DNA from: an uncultured Acetatifactor sp.
GTDB taxonomy: Bacteria; Bacillota; Clostridia; Lachnospirales; Lachnospiraceae
Length of the DNA stretch: 17,059 nt
NCBI GenBank assembly: GCA_910585615.1
Contig: CAJUFO010000088.1
Span: forward strand, 1-17,059
Direction: 5' to 3'
Part shown: positions 1 through 8,208 of the stretch, piece by piece
Layout: every line of letters starts with the position of its first letter
How positions within the stretch are numbered: position 1 is the first letter of the stretch
Translations under genes and position numbers: made by a program
Notes under the pieces: generated by a model
What the model saw: only the letters and a program-made list of their open reading frames with translations
Told to the model about the DNA's origin: nothing
The model's database searches: none

Positions 1-117
1 GCATACATCATAAAAGGCTTTAAACTTTAAGCGATAATTTTTCTACAGTTCCTAAGTACGGCCTGGCCTGCTTCCGGAAGTCCTGCCGGGTGACGTATGA
101 AAAGGAATAGCAGAAAG

Positions 118-183
118 ACAACGAAGTGGATGATGCGCAGGAAGAAGGGTTCTGTATCTTCTGCCCATCATCCGCTTTGTTGT
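118..183 (-). terminator. Long imperfect hairpin at the end of the fucosidase operon
   Basis: An outer arm at 118-135 pairs with 166-183 over 18 positions, with two G-U type pairs. After one mismatch, 137-140 pairs with 161-164, and past a bulged G at 141, 142-145 pairs with 157-160. The loop is about 11 nt. It begins 23 bp past the stop codon of the last operon gene. The tail on the minus strand is only moderately T-rich (GTTGTCTTTCTG), so it may be a terminator or an mRNA 3'-end stabilising stem. A second, smaller candidate hairpin lies further downstream at 62-90 (CTTCC/GGAAG core). Nothing else is evident in 1-117, and no gene is supported there. Confidence 0.5.
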
Positions 184-205
184 ATCCGCCTTTTGGTGGT
201 TTTTA

Positions 206-1618
206 TTATTCTGACATCATCATTTGGAGCGTTGTCTCCCTTGCATCAAGATAAATCCCCACTTCCGTCAGGGAAACCCTCCCCCTTGCCTTTAAGATAT
301 TCAGCCTGAGCTTTTCTGCCCGAATCCTCTCAAAACGGCAGATTCGTTGATAGCCTATGGTGGAAGCACGGTAAATCTCCCTCCAGCCCCCTTCCCCAAA
401 AGCCTCCAGGGAAAAGGCCTCCACCTTCTGTCCCCTTTCTATGGTCTCCTTAATAGTAACCAGATTGAACTCCCTTTCCCCATCCAGCGTTATTTCAACA
501 GCAAACGGCTCCTCTCCCTGGCTTTCGTAGAACCGGGCTCTGTCTCTGCTCAATAAGGCATCGGCCTCCTTGCCGTTCGAATCTTCTGCCTTTGCACCTG
601 CCGTGCAGGGTTTAGAGAACATTCTTTTAGTCGCCTCTCCTAGCTGAGCGAGCCGCTCCACATCCGCATCGTCAAATAGCCCTTCCGGGTTAGGCGGAAC
701 ATTGAGCAGGAGATTCGCATTGCCTCCCACAGCCTTTTCATACATATGTAAAAGGGTCTCCAGAGAGTGCAGCTGCTTATCCTCCCCTTCGCGATATCCC
801 CAACTGGGCCGAATCGATACGTCTACCTCCGCCGGATACCAAATCAGGTCTTCATAATCTTTGATGAACGCCTGGCTGCCGATATCTGTCCAGGTGGAAT
901 TGGGCACCGTATCAATGGCTCTCCAGTATCCGGGATTGCGCTCCGTAGTCATGATTTCCTTCGGAACCACGCTCCACTCTTCCTCTCTGCTGATACCAGC
1001 CTCATTTCCAATCCAGCGCACATCCGGCCCGCAGATGCTGATGCAGGCCGAGGGCTGCAGCCTTCGGATAATCTCGTAATAGCTCTCCCAATCGTAATCC
1101 TGCACCTTATCCTTTGACCGGCAGGCTCCGTCGAACCAGACGCAGAACAGTTCCCCGTAATTGCCGCACAGCTCTGTGAGCTGATTCCTGAAATAAACGT
1201 CATAATCCGGCGTCCCATAGGTCTTTTCATGCATATCCCAGGGAGAAAGGTAGACCCCGAACTTAAGCCCTTCCTCCCGGCAGGCATCTGCCACCTCTCT
1301 GACGATATCGCCTTTTCCGTCCTTCCATGGACTGTTCTTCACAGAGAACTCCGTATAAGCGCTGGGCCACAGGCAAAATCCCTCATGATGCTTGCAGGTG
1401 AGGAGAAGCCCCCTCATGCCAGCCGCCTTAAAAGCCCTTACCCACTGAAGCGGATTGAATTTAACAGGATTGAAGCTTTCCGCTCCCATTTCCCCCTCTT
1501 CGTCAGGGCCAAAGGTATAAAGACCAAAATGCACAAACCCATAAAACTCCATACAATTCCATTCCACCTGTCTTTTGGAGGGCAACACCTGCGCTGCCCT
1601 CTTTATGGCTGCTTCCAT
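206..1618 (-). CDS. GH29 alpha-L-fucosidase, subfamily-B-like, cytoplasmic
   Basis: This is a 470-aa retaining alpha-L-fucosidase. Visible marks are a VHFG motif (His30), KHHEGF (His77 and His78, the fucose-binding pair in GH29), VWFDGA (Asp163, the expected nucleophile) and RWIGNEAG (Glu206, the likely acid/base in the B-type arrangement). The C-terminal part (about 340-470) looks like a small beta-sandwich. GH29-B enzymes typically act on alpha-1,3/1,4-linked fucose in branched, Lewis-type structures; that specificity is inferred here. There is no signal peptide. The ATG at 1618 is chosen because GAGGAGG at 1625-1631 lies 6 nt upstream; ATGs further upstream lack such a site and fall in or beside a hairpin. 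It is the last gene of the operon, 66 bp after the binding-protein gene. Confidence 0.88.
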   Translation of the reverse strand: MEAAIKRAAQVLPSKRQVEWNCMEFYGFVHFGLYTFGPDEEGEMGAESFNPVKFNPLQWVRAFKAAGMRGLLLTCKHHEGFCLWPSAYTEFSVKNSPWKDGKGDIVREVADACREEGLKFGVYLSPWDMHEKTYGTPDYDVYFRNQLTELCGNYGELFCVWFDGACRSKDKVQDYDWESYYEIIRRLQPSACISICGPDVRWIGNEAGISREEEWSVVPKEIMTTERNPGYWRAIDTVPNSTWTDIGSQAFIKDYEDLIWYPAEVDVSIRPSWGYREGEDKQLHSLETLLHMYEKAVGGNANLLLNVPPNPEGLFDDADVERLAQLGEATKRMFSKPCTAGAKAEDSNGKEADALLSRDRARFYESQGEEPFAVEITLDGEREFNLVTIKETIERGQKVEAFSLEAFGEGGWREIYRASTIGYQRICRFERIRAEKLRLNILKARGRVSLTEVGIYLDARETTLQMMMSE

Positions 1619-1647
1619 TCCATTCCTCCTCGTATCCATAGACAGCA

Positions 1648-1669
1648 AACGGCAGAAAGCTCTGCCGTT
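1648..1669 (-). promoter_or_regulatory. Intercistronic 9-bp perfect hairpin between binding-protein and fucosidase genes
   Basis: AACGGCAGA at 1648-1656 pairs perfectly with TCTGCCGTT at 1661-1669 around a 4-nt loop. It starts just after the stop codon of the lipoprotein gene and ends before the ribosome binding site of the downstream fucosidase. There is no real T tract (TTTGCTGTC on the transcribed strand). It could be a weak attenuator or a processing/stabilising stem that keeps binding-protein mRNA more abundant than the enzyme mRNA, a common arrangement in ABC sugar operons. The role is inferred. Confidence 0.6.
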
Positions 1670-1684
1670 CGCCTTACTAATCTC

Positions 1685-3406
1685 TTATTCCGCCGAATCA
1701 TAACGGTCATAAATCTGCTGCTTCACTTCCAGATAATGGCTCAGCCCAATGTTTTCCAGTTCCTGCAGATAGGAATCCCAATCCGCATTCACATTGCTCT
1801 CGCCGGCAATCCACTTTGCCAGCTGGTTCTTGGAGTAACTCATCAAATCCGTCTCTGTGGTAGCGATATCTTCCTTTTCTTCTACCGTCACATAGCAGAC
1901 GGGCCACCGCTCCCACTCTCCGCTGTCCAATTTGCCCGCAAACTTGTGCATATCGTTCACGATTACATTTTTGGCAGGGTTGCCCAGGAAATCCTCCACT
2001 CCATCACCCAGAATAGCCGGTGCAAAAGGAAGCTGCTGCTGCCCTCTGACTTGATCCTCCGGAAGATCGTCGCCGCTCTTGAATACAATTTCATTGTTCT
2101 CATCATAATACCATGCCTTGTTTTCATCCGGACCGATTCCGTAGGTGGCATTCAGCCCCACTTCCATGTTTTCATAGAAACGATCAATCCACTGCATCAG
2201 AATTTCAGGGTTCTTGGCCTTATCCGTGATGATAAATCTGCCGTTATAAAAACCGGTAATCCCTTCCACCAGTGCGTTCTGCTCCCCCTCAGGTCCCTTA
2301 AGGGGCATCAATGCCACATAATCCTCCGCGAAATCCCCTGCTTCCGTGGTGTCCCAGGAGGAATAGACCCCTACCGTATTGGTGCTGACCTTTGCCGCCA
2401 TGCCGCTGCTGTCCTGGGTAAAGACATCCCGGTCGATCAGTCCTTCCGCATAGAGCTCTCCCAGCCACTGCGCTCCCTTTTTGAAGCTCTCTTCTGCTCC
2501 CAGGTACTTTACTTCCTTGTTATCTATCATCAGGTAGTCCGGAGCCAGCGGATAGCCAAACGAGCCAAAGTACGGACCATGGTCAGAGGCTCCCCAGTCA
2601 GAGAAGATAAATGTCATGGGAATTTCGTCCGCCTCCCCGTTGCCATTCGGATCCTCCTCCTTGAACTTCTTCAACACCTCAAAAAACTCTTCCGTGGTGG
2701 TAGGGACCTCTGCTCCCACCGCATCCAGCCACTTCTTGTTGATAAAGGTATTGTTATAGATATCCGGATTGTAAAGCACGGAAGGCATCCCATAGATATT
2801 GCCGTCGGGACAGGTAATCATCTTCATCAGATTGGGATATTCCTCGCTGACTCTGCGCTTGAAATTCGGCGCGTACTCATCAATAAGGTCATTTAGCGGA
2901 ATATAGATTCCCTCACTGCCATAGGTGATGACATCGTTGTCGTTTCCGCCCAGTGCTCCGATAAAGCCATCAGGATAATCGCCGGAGGCCATGAGGAGCT
3001 TGAATTTCTCTTCCGCCTCGGTTTCCAGATAAGTCACCCATTCAATATGGATATTTGTCTCCTCCTCCAGCTTCTTCCAGAACTCTCCGTCAGCTGGATT
3101 TCCCCAGTTCGGGGATAGCTGGCAGGCCAGGGTATAGGTCACCATCTCATCTACAATGGGGCCTTTCCCGCCCTCCCCGGCTGCGGCATTTCCCGCATCC
3201 GAATCTGTCGCGTCCTCTCCTCCGGCATCCTCCGTGGACGTTTCCTCCGTCCCGTCCTCCGCAGCCGTGTCCTTTGTCTCATCCTCCACGCCAGACTCTT
3301 TCGTGCTCCCCGTATCTGCCGGGGCTCCATTCTGCCCGCAGCCGGTTAAAAGCATGACACCGGCAAGCGCCAGGCACAACAGATTTCTTAGCTGTTTTGC
3401 TTTCAT
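1685..3406 (-). CDS. Lipoprotein extracellular solute-binding protein of the fucosidase-linked ABC importer
   Basis: This 573-aa protein is a lipid-anchored sugar-binding component of a CUT1 ABC importer. It has an N-terminal signal with lipobox LLTGC (Cys23), then an acidic Asp/Glu/Thr/Ala-rich linker to about residue 75. The binding-protein fold follows, with LplA/YtcQ-like features such as the DPNGNGEADEIPMTF stretch, a Ca-binding-like loop typical of this group. The ATG at 3406 has GGAGGT 8 nt upstream; the in-frame TTG three codons earlier overlaps that spacer. Its stop is followed by a hairpin and the GH29 gene, and the two permease genes lie just upstream in the operon, 39 bp away. It most likely delivers fucosylated oligosaccharide to those permeases; the ligand is inferred only from context. 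Confidence 0.9.
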   Translation of the reverse strand: MKAKQLRNLLCLALAGVMLLTGCGQNGAPADTGSTKESGVEDETKDTAAEDGTEETSTEDAGGEDATDSDAGNAAAGEGGKGPIVDEMVTYTLACQLSPNWGNPADGEFWKKLEEETNIHIEWVTYLETEAEEKFKLLMASGDYPDGFIGALGGNDNDVITYGSEGIYIPLNDLIDEYAPNFKRRVSEEYPNLMKMITCPDGNIYGMPSVLYNPDIYNNTFINKKWLDAVGAEVPTTTEEFFEVLKKFKEEDPNGNGEADEIPMTFIFSDWGASDHGPYFGSFGYPLAPDYLMIDNKEVKYLGAEESFKKGAQWLGELYAEGLIDRDVFTQDSSGMAAKVSTNTVGVYSSWDTTEAGDFAEDYVALMPLKGPEGEQNALVEGITGFYNGRFIITDKAKNPEILMQWIDRFYENMEVGLNATYGIGPDENKAWYYDENNEIVFKSGDDLPEDQVRGQQQLPFAPAILGDGVEDFLGNPAKNVIVNDMHKFAGKLDSGEWERWPVCYVTVEEKEDIATTETDLMSYSKNQLAKWIAGESNVNADWDSYLQELENIGLSHYLEVKQQIYDRYDSAE

Positions 3407-3445
3407 ATAACACAACCTCCATCCTTATAAAATGTAATGTATTTC

Positions 3446-4345
3446 TCAGCCCTTTACAGAGCCTACCATAACCCCTTGCACAAAATACTTCTGCACAAAA
3501 GGGTACAGGACGATCATTGGTGCACTGGAAACCACCACCAGCGCATATTTCAACATTTCTGTCTGCTTGTACATCTCTGCCCGGTCGTTCATTCCTGCCA
3601 GAGAGGCATCCGGCTGACTGGAAATCAGGATATTCTTCAGCACCAGCTGCAGTGGATATTTTGTCCGGTCAGACAGATACAGCAGCGGCTGCATATAGGA
3701 ATTCCAGTGCCCCACCGCATAAAAGAGCACCATAACGGCTATCAGCGCCTTAGAGAGCGGAAGCACGATTCGATAGAAAAAATAACCGTTCCTGCAGCCG
3801 TCGATTTGGGCCACCTCAAGCAGCTCCGATGGTATATTGCCCTCAAAGAAGTTACGGCATAAAATCAGGTTCCACACACTCATGGCATTGGGTATCACCA
3901 TGGCCCAGAAGGTATTGAGCAGATGCAGCTTCCTCACCAGCATATAAGTAGGCACTGTACCGCCTCCGAAAAACATAGTAAAGGTAAAAAAAATCATGAA
4001 TCCCTTCCGTCCCCTTAGATCCCGCCTGGAAAGAGCATAGCCGCCAGAGAGCGTCACTGCCAGGTTGATACAGGTCCCCACCAGCGTATATAGGATTGAA
4101 TTCAGGTATCCCTGCATGATTTCCGGATTGGAGAACACTCTTTCATAGCTTTCTGTCTGAAATCCTTTTGGAAGCAGGAAGATTTTCCCTGTAAGTACCA
4201 AATCCGGATTGCTGAAAGAGGCTATCAGTACGTAATATAGAGGATACAAAACAATCAGTAACACGATTACGAGGATTGTGGTATTGACCACATCAAAGGT
4301 CATATTACCGACTTTTATTTTTTTATTTTGGGCTTTTTTGCTCAT
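3446..4345 (-). CDS. Carbohydrate ABC transporter permease, LplC/YtcP-like
   Basis: This 299-aa inner-membrane permease has about six hydrophobic segments: one near residues 20-44, a cluster between 75 and 165, and two further segments in the C-terminal third. The cytoplasmic EAA loop that docks the ATPase is visible as ELLEVAQIDGCRNGYFFYRI at about 175-195. The protein ends in GVMVGSVKG, the usual C-terminus of the MalG-type partner in CUT1 systems. The start has a TGAGGA ribosome binding site 7 nt upstream. It pairs with the permease encoded 68 bp upstream and the lipoprotein encoded downstream. No ATP-binding subunit is encoded nearby. Confidence 0.92.
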   Translation of the reverse strand: MSKKAQNKKIKVGNMTFDVVNTTILVIVLLIVLYPLYYVLIASFSNPDLVLTGKIFLLPKGFQTESYERVFSNPEIMQGYLNSILYTLVGTCINLAVTLSGGYALSRRDLRGRKGFMIFFTFTMFFGGGTVPTYMLVRKLHLLNTFWAMVIPNAMSVWNLILCRNFFEGNIPSELLEVAQIDGCRNGYFFYRIVLPLSKALIAVMVLFYAVGHWNSYMQPLLYLSDRTKYPLQLVLKNILISSQPDASLAGMNDRAEMYKQTEMLKYALVVVSSAPMIVLYPFVQKYFVQGVMVGSVKG

Positions 4346-4381
4346 AAACAGTCCTCACTATAATCTTTTCTCATAGTCTTT

Positions 4382-4397
4382 CCCATGAAGTCATGGG
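4382..4397 (-). promoter_or_regulatory. Small intercistronic hairpin between the two permease genes
   Basis: CCCATGA at 4382-4388 and TCATGGG at 4391-4397 are a perfect inverted repeat, realistically a 6-bp stem with a 4-nt loop, in the 68-bp gap between the permease genes. There is no T tract. It may stabilise or mark a processing point in the polycistronic mRNA; no function can be read from the sequence. Confidence 0.35.
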
Positions 4398-4413
4398 CCA
4401 GACCGAACCCCTC

Positions 4414-5361
4414 CTACCACAAAGACGTTTCGCCTACCTTTGCGGATATCTTATTGACCGCCAGAAGTATCACAAAGTTGATACCTGAATTAAACAGATT
4501 GATTGCAGCGGAAAAGCTGTATCTGGTGTCGATCAGGCCCACCTTGTACACATAAGTGGAAAGAATCTCCGACACGCCGGAATTTCTGTCGTTCTGCATC
4601 AGATAAGCCTTGTCGAAGCCTACGCTCATCAGGGAGCCTGCGCTCATAATCAGCATGATGATTACAGTAGGCATAATGCTTGGCAAATCAATGTAGCGAA
4701 TCTTCTGTAACTTGCTTGCACCGTCCAGCTCCGCCGCCTCATATAAGGTAGGATCGATTCCGGAAAGGGCGGCAAAATAAATAACGGAAGAATATCCGGT
4801 CCCCTGCCAGATTCCTGACCAGACGTACATATGCCGGAAACTGGCCTCACTTGACATGAAGCTGTATGGTTCTCTCCCTAAAGCCTTCAACACCTCGTTC
4901 ACCACACCATAGTTGGTGGAGAAAAAAATATTCATCATTCCCACAAGTACCATCACCGAAATGAAGTAGGGCATATAGGTCACTGTCTGAACCATCTTGC
5001 CGAACCGCTTGTTCACACAATAATTAAGCATCAGCGCCAGTATGATTGGAAAGGGAAACGACACAACCAGGGAATATGCCGCAAGCACGACGGTATTGGT
5101 AATGATCTGCTTTGCCATATAGGTACTGAAGAACTTCTCAAAATGCTTCAGTCCCACAAAAGCGCTTCCCCAGATTCCCCTGGCCGGGCTGTAATCCTGA
5201 AATGCCATGAGTACGCCATACATGGGTATGTAAGCAAATATGGCTGTAAACAAAACCGCTGGAAGCAGGAGCAGATACAAGTCGTAATGTCCCTTCATGT
5301 AGGCTTTGAACGATTGTTTTTTTACTTTTACTGGATTGTTTTTCCCTTTTTGTTTTTTCAC
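4414..5361 (-). CDS. Carbohydrate ABC transporter permease, LplB/YteP-like
   Basis: This 315-aa inner-membrane permease is the MalF-type partner of the CUT1 pair. It has a basic N-terminus, then a first hydrophobic segment (LYLLLLPAVLFTAIFAYIPM, about 28-47) that matches the opening of the LplB/YteP group. The EAA loop TLYEAAELDGASKLQKIRYI is at about 206-225, followed by further membrane segments to the C-terminus. The start codon is GTG at 5361, supported by AAGGGA 7 nt upstream; the overlapping ATG upstream is in another frame and stops after three codons. It lies 33 bp downstream of the divergent GH29-like gene, within the same operon. Confidence 0.92.
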   Translation of the reverse strand: MKKQKGKNNPVKVKKQSFKAYMKGHYDLYLLLLPAVLFTAIFAYIPMYGVLMAFQDYSPARGIWGSAFVGLKHFEKFFSTYMAKQIITNTVVLAAYSLVVSFPFPIILALMLNYCVNKRFGKMVQTVTYMPYFISVMVLVGMMNIFFSTNYGVVNEVLKALGREPYSFMSSEASFRHMYVWSGIWQGTGYSSVIYFAALSGIDPTLYEAAELDGASKLQKIRYIDLPSIMPTVIIMLIMSAGSLMSVGFDKAYLMQNDRNSGVSEILSTYVYKVGLIDTRYSFSAAINLFNSGINFVILLAVNKISAKVGETSLW

Positions 5362-5394
5362 TTCACCATCCCTTTCCCTGATTTCTGTAAACCA

Positions 5395-6693
5395 TTATGC
5401 ATAAACGGTAAAATCCCTAATCTGAGGTTTCCCTTCACTTTCTAATATCTCCAGCCTGATTTCGCTGATATGTAAGGGTTCAATAGGAATCAATCTCTTA
5501 TGCCCGATACAATGGGCAGACAGCAGTTCCCTTTCTCCCTCTATTGTACAGGCCATAATTCTGAATTTTCGGATTCTCTCTCCCTCTGCTATATTTTCCA
5601 TCACCGACACATGCCTTGGCCTGCTGTCCTCTGGAAGCTTTAAGGAAAAGCGCATCCCCTCACCTTTTGTGCTGGCCAGAGGATTTCTGTAGATTTCATC
5701 CACCAGCCTGCCGAAAGCTTCAAACTGCTCCGTATCCATAAATCTGCCGTCATCGGCAATGCACTGTCCTAAAAGCAAATTACTGTTTCTGCCTACAGAA
5801 GTATAATACCGTTCTATAAGCTCCTGCGGTTTCCACACAAGATGCTCTTCATCCGATGCCCAACCCCAGCCGCAGCCTGCCGCTTCGGATCTCCGGTTTC
5901 CCATATCCGTCTCTGCCGGGAACCAATACTTTCCGTTCGGTACACCGGCACCTATTTCGCTGTCATTTTTGCTTCCATCAAAATGACACACACATTGGTC
6001 GGAAGTGGACCAAGTATCTATAGGTGCAATGCCATCCTCATTGCCTATCCAGCGAAGATTCTGGGCGTGCTCTTTTGGCCCCTGGAAGCAGATAGCAGAT
6101 TTCTGGTATTTCTCAAGCAGTTCCGCGACCTTTGCCCCTCCCTCTTCCTCTGCTGCCACACCGCCGTCAAACCATATCTCAAAGAGAGAACCATATCTGG
6201 TCCAAAGCTCTTCTAAGTCTCCCTCTACCACTCTTATATATTCTTCATGCTCTACCGTTCCAATCTGGCAGTATTTTTCTCTCTGATAATAATGTCCATT
6301 AAATCCTGTCTGGTAATATAATCCCGGAAGGATATCATATTTCTTGCAGGAGCTGATAAATGATTCCACGCAATCAAATGTACCTCCCTGATAAGGGGAC
6401 TGTCTCAATGAGTAAGGGTTTGAATCCGACTGCCAGAGGGATATCCCCTGGCAATTTCTCTGATTTGCCACGAAGACCGCATATTTGGCCCCCAGCTTCT
6501 TCGCGCTTGAAAGCCACTGATCCGTATCCAGATGTTCCGGCACGAGCCTCCTGGGGTCTGCAGCTTCTTTTGGGTTCTTCCCCTCGAGATTTTTCGTTCC
6601 CAGAAGGCCTGCGCCGTAATGAATGATTACACCAATCTCACAATCTGCCCACAATTGCTGTAGCTTTGTAGGTCTGCACAATTCTTTTCCCAT
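5395..6693 (-). CDS. Divergent GH29-like protein with altered fucose-binding histidines
   Basis: This 432-aa protein follows the GH29-B layout but is altered. It keeps IIHYG (His25), EIWFDGG (Asp176, nucleophile position) and RWIGNEDG (Glu219, likely acid/base). The KHHDGF motif, whose two histidines contact fucose in the family, is replaced by RNCQGI at 79-84, so both histidines become Asn80 and Cys81. The catalytic carboxylates therefore seem present while the sugar pocket is changed. It may use a different or modified sugar, have weak activity, or bind rather than cut. The ATG at 6693 has GGTGAGG 5 nt upstream and is preferred over the ATG at 6717, which has no good site. No signal peptide. 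It is the gene before the permeases. Confidence 0.78.
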   Translation of the reverse strand: MGKELCRPTKLQQLWADCEIGVIIHYGAGLLGTKNLEGKNPKEAADPRRLVPEHLDTDQWLSSAKKLGAKYAVFVANQRNCQGISLWQSDSNPYSLRQSPYQGGTFDCVESFISSCKKYDILPGLYYQTGFNGHYYQREKYCQIGTVEHEEYIRVVEGDLEELWTRYGSLFEIWFDGGVAAEEEGGAKVAELLEKYQKSAICFQGPKEHAQNLRWIGNEDGIAPIDTWSTSDQCVCHFDGSKNDSEIGAGVPNGKYWFPAETDMGNRRSEAAGCGWGWASDEEHLVWKPQELIERYYTSVGRNSNLLLGQCIADDGRFMDTEQFEAFGRLVDEIYRNPLASTKGEGMRFSLKLPEDSRPRHVSVMENIAEGERIRKFRIMACTIEGERELLSAHCIGHKRLIPIEPLHISEIRLEILESEGKPQIRDFTVYA

Positions 6694-6730
6694 TTCTTCC
6701 TCACCTTCTTTTCGCATTGCTTGCTAAGAA

Positions 6731-6774
6731 AGATTATACATGAATTGGGGATTGGGCAATATGTACAATTCATG
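6731..6774 (-). promoter_or_regulatory. Possible internal promoter/operator with inverted repeat CATGAATT
   Basis: The gap between the two GH29 genes contains CATGAATT at 6739-6746 and its exact complement AATTCATG at 6767-6774, separated by 20 bp. On the minus strand a TATAAT hexamer (6733-6738) directly abuts the repeat, about 40 bp before the ATG at 6693. A -35 box is poor, so an activator would be needed. The element could be an operator for an internal promoter or a simple hairpin. Confidence 0.35.
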
Positions 6775-6814
6775 GTGTTTTTGTATTATCTTTGATTATT
6801 TTGCAGTTTTTCCA

Positions 6815-8119
6815 TCAATTGAGTTCCACTTCCAGCACGGTGTCGATCTCATCCGGCAGAATCGGGTTCTGGCCCAAATCGGCAAAGGTGATTTCCGGAT
6901 AGTTGTTGCTCACCCAGTTATTTGCTATAGGCACCTCCGCTCCGGTAGAAATGAGCCTGATTTTCTTTACCTCCTTCTTTTGAATTCCCATCAGCGGGAT
7001 AGGCCCGATGGTATTGTCGAATATATGATAATAGAGCTTGTTCCCCTTCTGCGTGATTCTCCCGAAATCAGGGCGTGGCATCCCGGAGGCGCCGCAGCCG
7101 TAAATCCCCTCCCCGTTCTTGCCCATCCATTTCCCGATTTCCTTCAGAATGCGCACCGACTCCTCGGGGAAATTCCCTCTCGCATCCGGCCCCACATTAA
7201 GCAGCATGTTCCCTCCCTTGGAAACACATTCCACAAGCTTCCTGATCAGCATGGGCGCCGGTTTAAAGTACTTATCCTTGCTGTTATAGCCCCAACTGTC
7301 ATTCATGGTAAAACATGCCTCCCAAATGAGAGGCTCTCCATTGACATCACGGATTCCTTCCTGAGGAATGATCTGCTCCGGGCTGACAAAATCCCCATGA
7401 TAGGGAAGGGGATTGCCGGAGGCTAGGGAGCCGAGCCCTGCGCCGCTTACCTCCAGCCGGTTGTCTATTATCACCCCTGGCTGAAGGCTGCGTACCATAT
7501 CCACCAGCTTTGTGGCTCCCCACTTTTCGCCGCTGTATTCCCCAAAGGAATAGTCGAACCACAGGATATCGATTTTTCCGTAATGAGTGCACAGCTCCCT
7601 TACCTGGTTATGAAGATACTCAATATAGTTGTCCCAGTTACGTCCCTCATCCGGATAGTCCGGGTTCTGATACATGGGGTGGGCTCCGTCGCTGAAGTGC
7701 GGGTAATCCTCATGATGCCAGTCCAGAAGGGAATAATAAAGCCCCACCTTCAGTCCCTCCGCGCGCATGGCATCCGTATATTCCCTTACCAGGTCCCTGC
7801 CGCATTTTGTATTGGTGGATTTGTAATCCGTGTACTGGCTGTCGAAGAGACAGAAGCCGTCATGGTGCTTGGCTGTGAGCACCGCATACTTCATTCCTGC
7901 CTCTTTCGCCATCCTTGCCCAGCTCTTCGGATCGTAGTCCACAGGATTGAACTCATCAAAATACTTTTGATAATCCTCCAGGCTCATCCGCTCGAAGCTG
8001 CGCATCCACTCTCCACGAGCCGGAATCGCATACAGCCCCCAATGCAGGAACAGGCCGAATCTGGCTTCCACATACCATTGCATGCGCTTCTGATATTCTT
8101 CCCGATTAAATTGATACAT
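6815..8119 (-). CDS. GH29 alpha-L-fucosidase, subfamily-A-like, cytoplasmic
   Basis: This 434-aa protein is a standard GH29 retaining alpha-L-fucosidase. The motifs are in order: FGLFLHWG (His26), RGEW (Glu37-Trp38), KHHDGF (His85-His86) and ILWFDYSF (Asp189, nucleophile position). The GGNMLLNVGP sequence near residue 320 is also typical of the family, and a short C-terminal beta domain follows. GH29-A enzymes usually accept a broad range of alpha-fucosides. There is no signal sequence, so the enzyme should act on imported substrate. The ATG at 8119 has AAGGAGG about 10 nt upstream. It sits 89 bp after the anchored binding-like protein gene and 121 bp before the divergent GH29-like gene. Confidence 0.92.
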   Translation of the reverse strand: MYQFNREEYQKRMQWYVEARFGLFLHWGLYAIPARGEWMRSFERMSLEDYQKYFDEFNPVDYDPKSWARMAKEAGMKYAVLTAKHHDGFCLFDSQYTDYKSTNTKCGRDLVREYTDAMRAEGLKVGLYYSLLDWHHEDYPHFSDGAHPMYQNPDYPDEGRNWDNYIEYLHNQVRELCTHYGKIDILWFDYSFGEYSGEKWGATKLVDMVRSLQPGVIIDNRLEVSGAGLGSLASGNPLPYHGDFVSPEQIIPQEGIRDVNGEPLIWEACFTMNDSWGYNSKDKYFKPAPMLIRKLVECVSKGGNMLLNVGPDARGNFPEESVRILKEIGKWMGKNGEGIYGCGASGMPRPDFGRITQKGNKLYYHIFDNTIGPIPLMGIQKKEVKKIRLISTGAEVPIANNWVSNNYPEITFADLGQNPILPDEIDTVLEVELN

Positions 8120-8208
8120 AAAAAAGTCCCTCCTTTTCCATACTGGCTTTACTTTAAAGAGGAACTTTCTTTTTATCCATGTACTATTTTTGGTTGTTTG
8201 GTAATATC

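Noticed and set aside
97..309. Plus-strand 70-codon frame starting at an ATG in the left end
   Set aside because: It overlaps the end of the GH29 gene and the long hairpin, has no good ribosome binding site, and has a low-complexity Pro/Ser/Leu tail.
1229..2896. Long plus-strand open frame of 555 codons
   Set aside because: It is antisense to the GH29 and lipoprotein genes, has no ribosome binding site, and its protein lacks domain patterns. The minus-strand proteins have clear family motifs.
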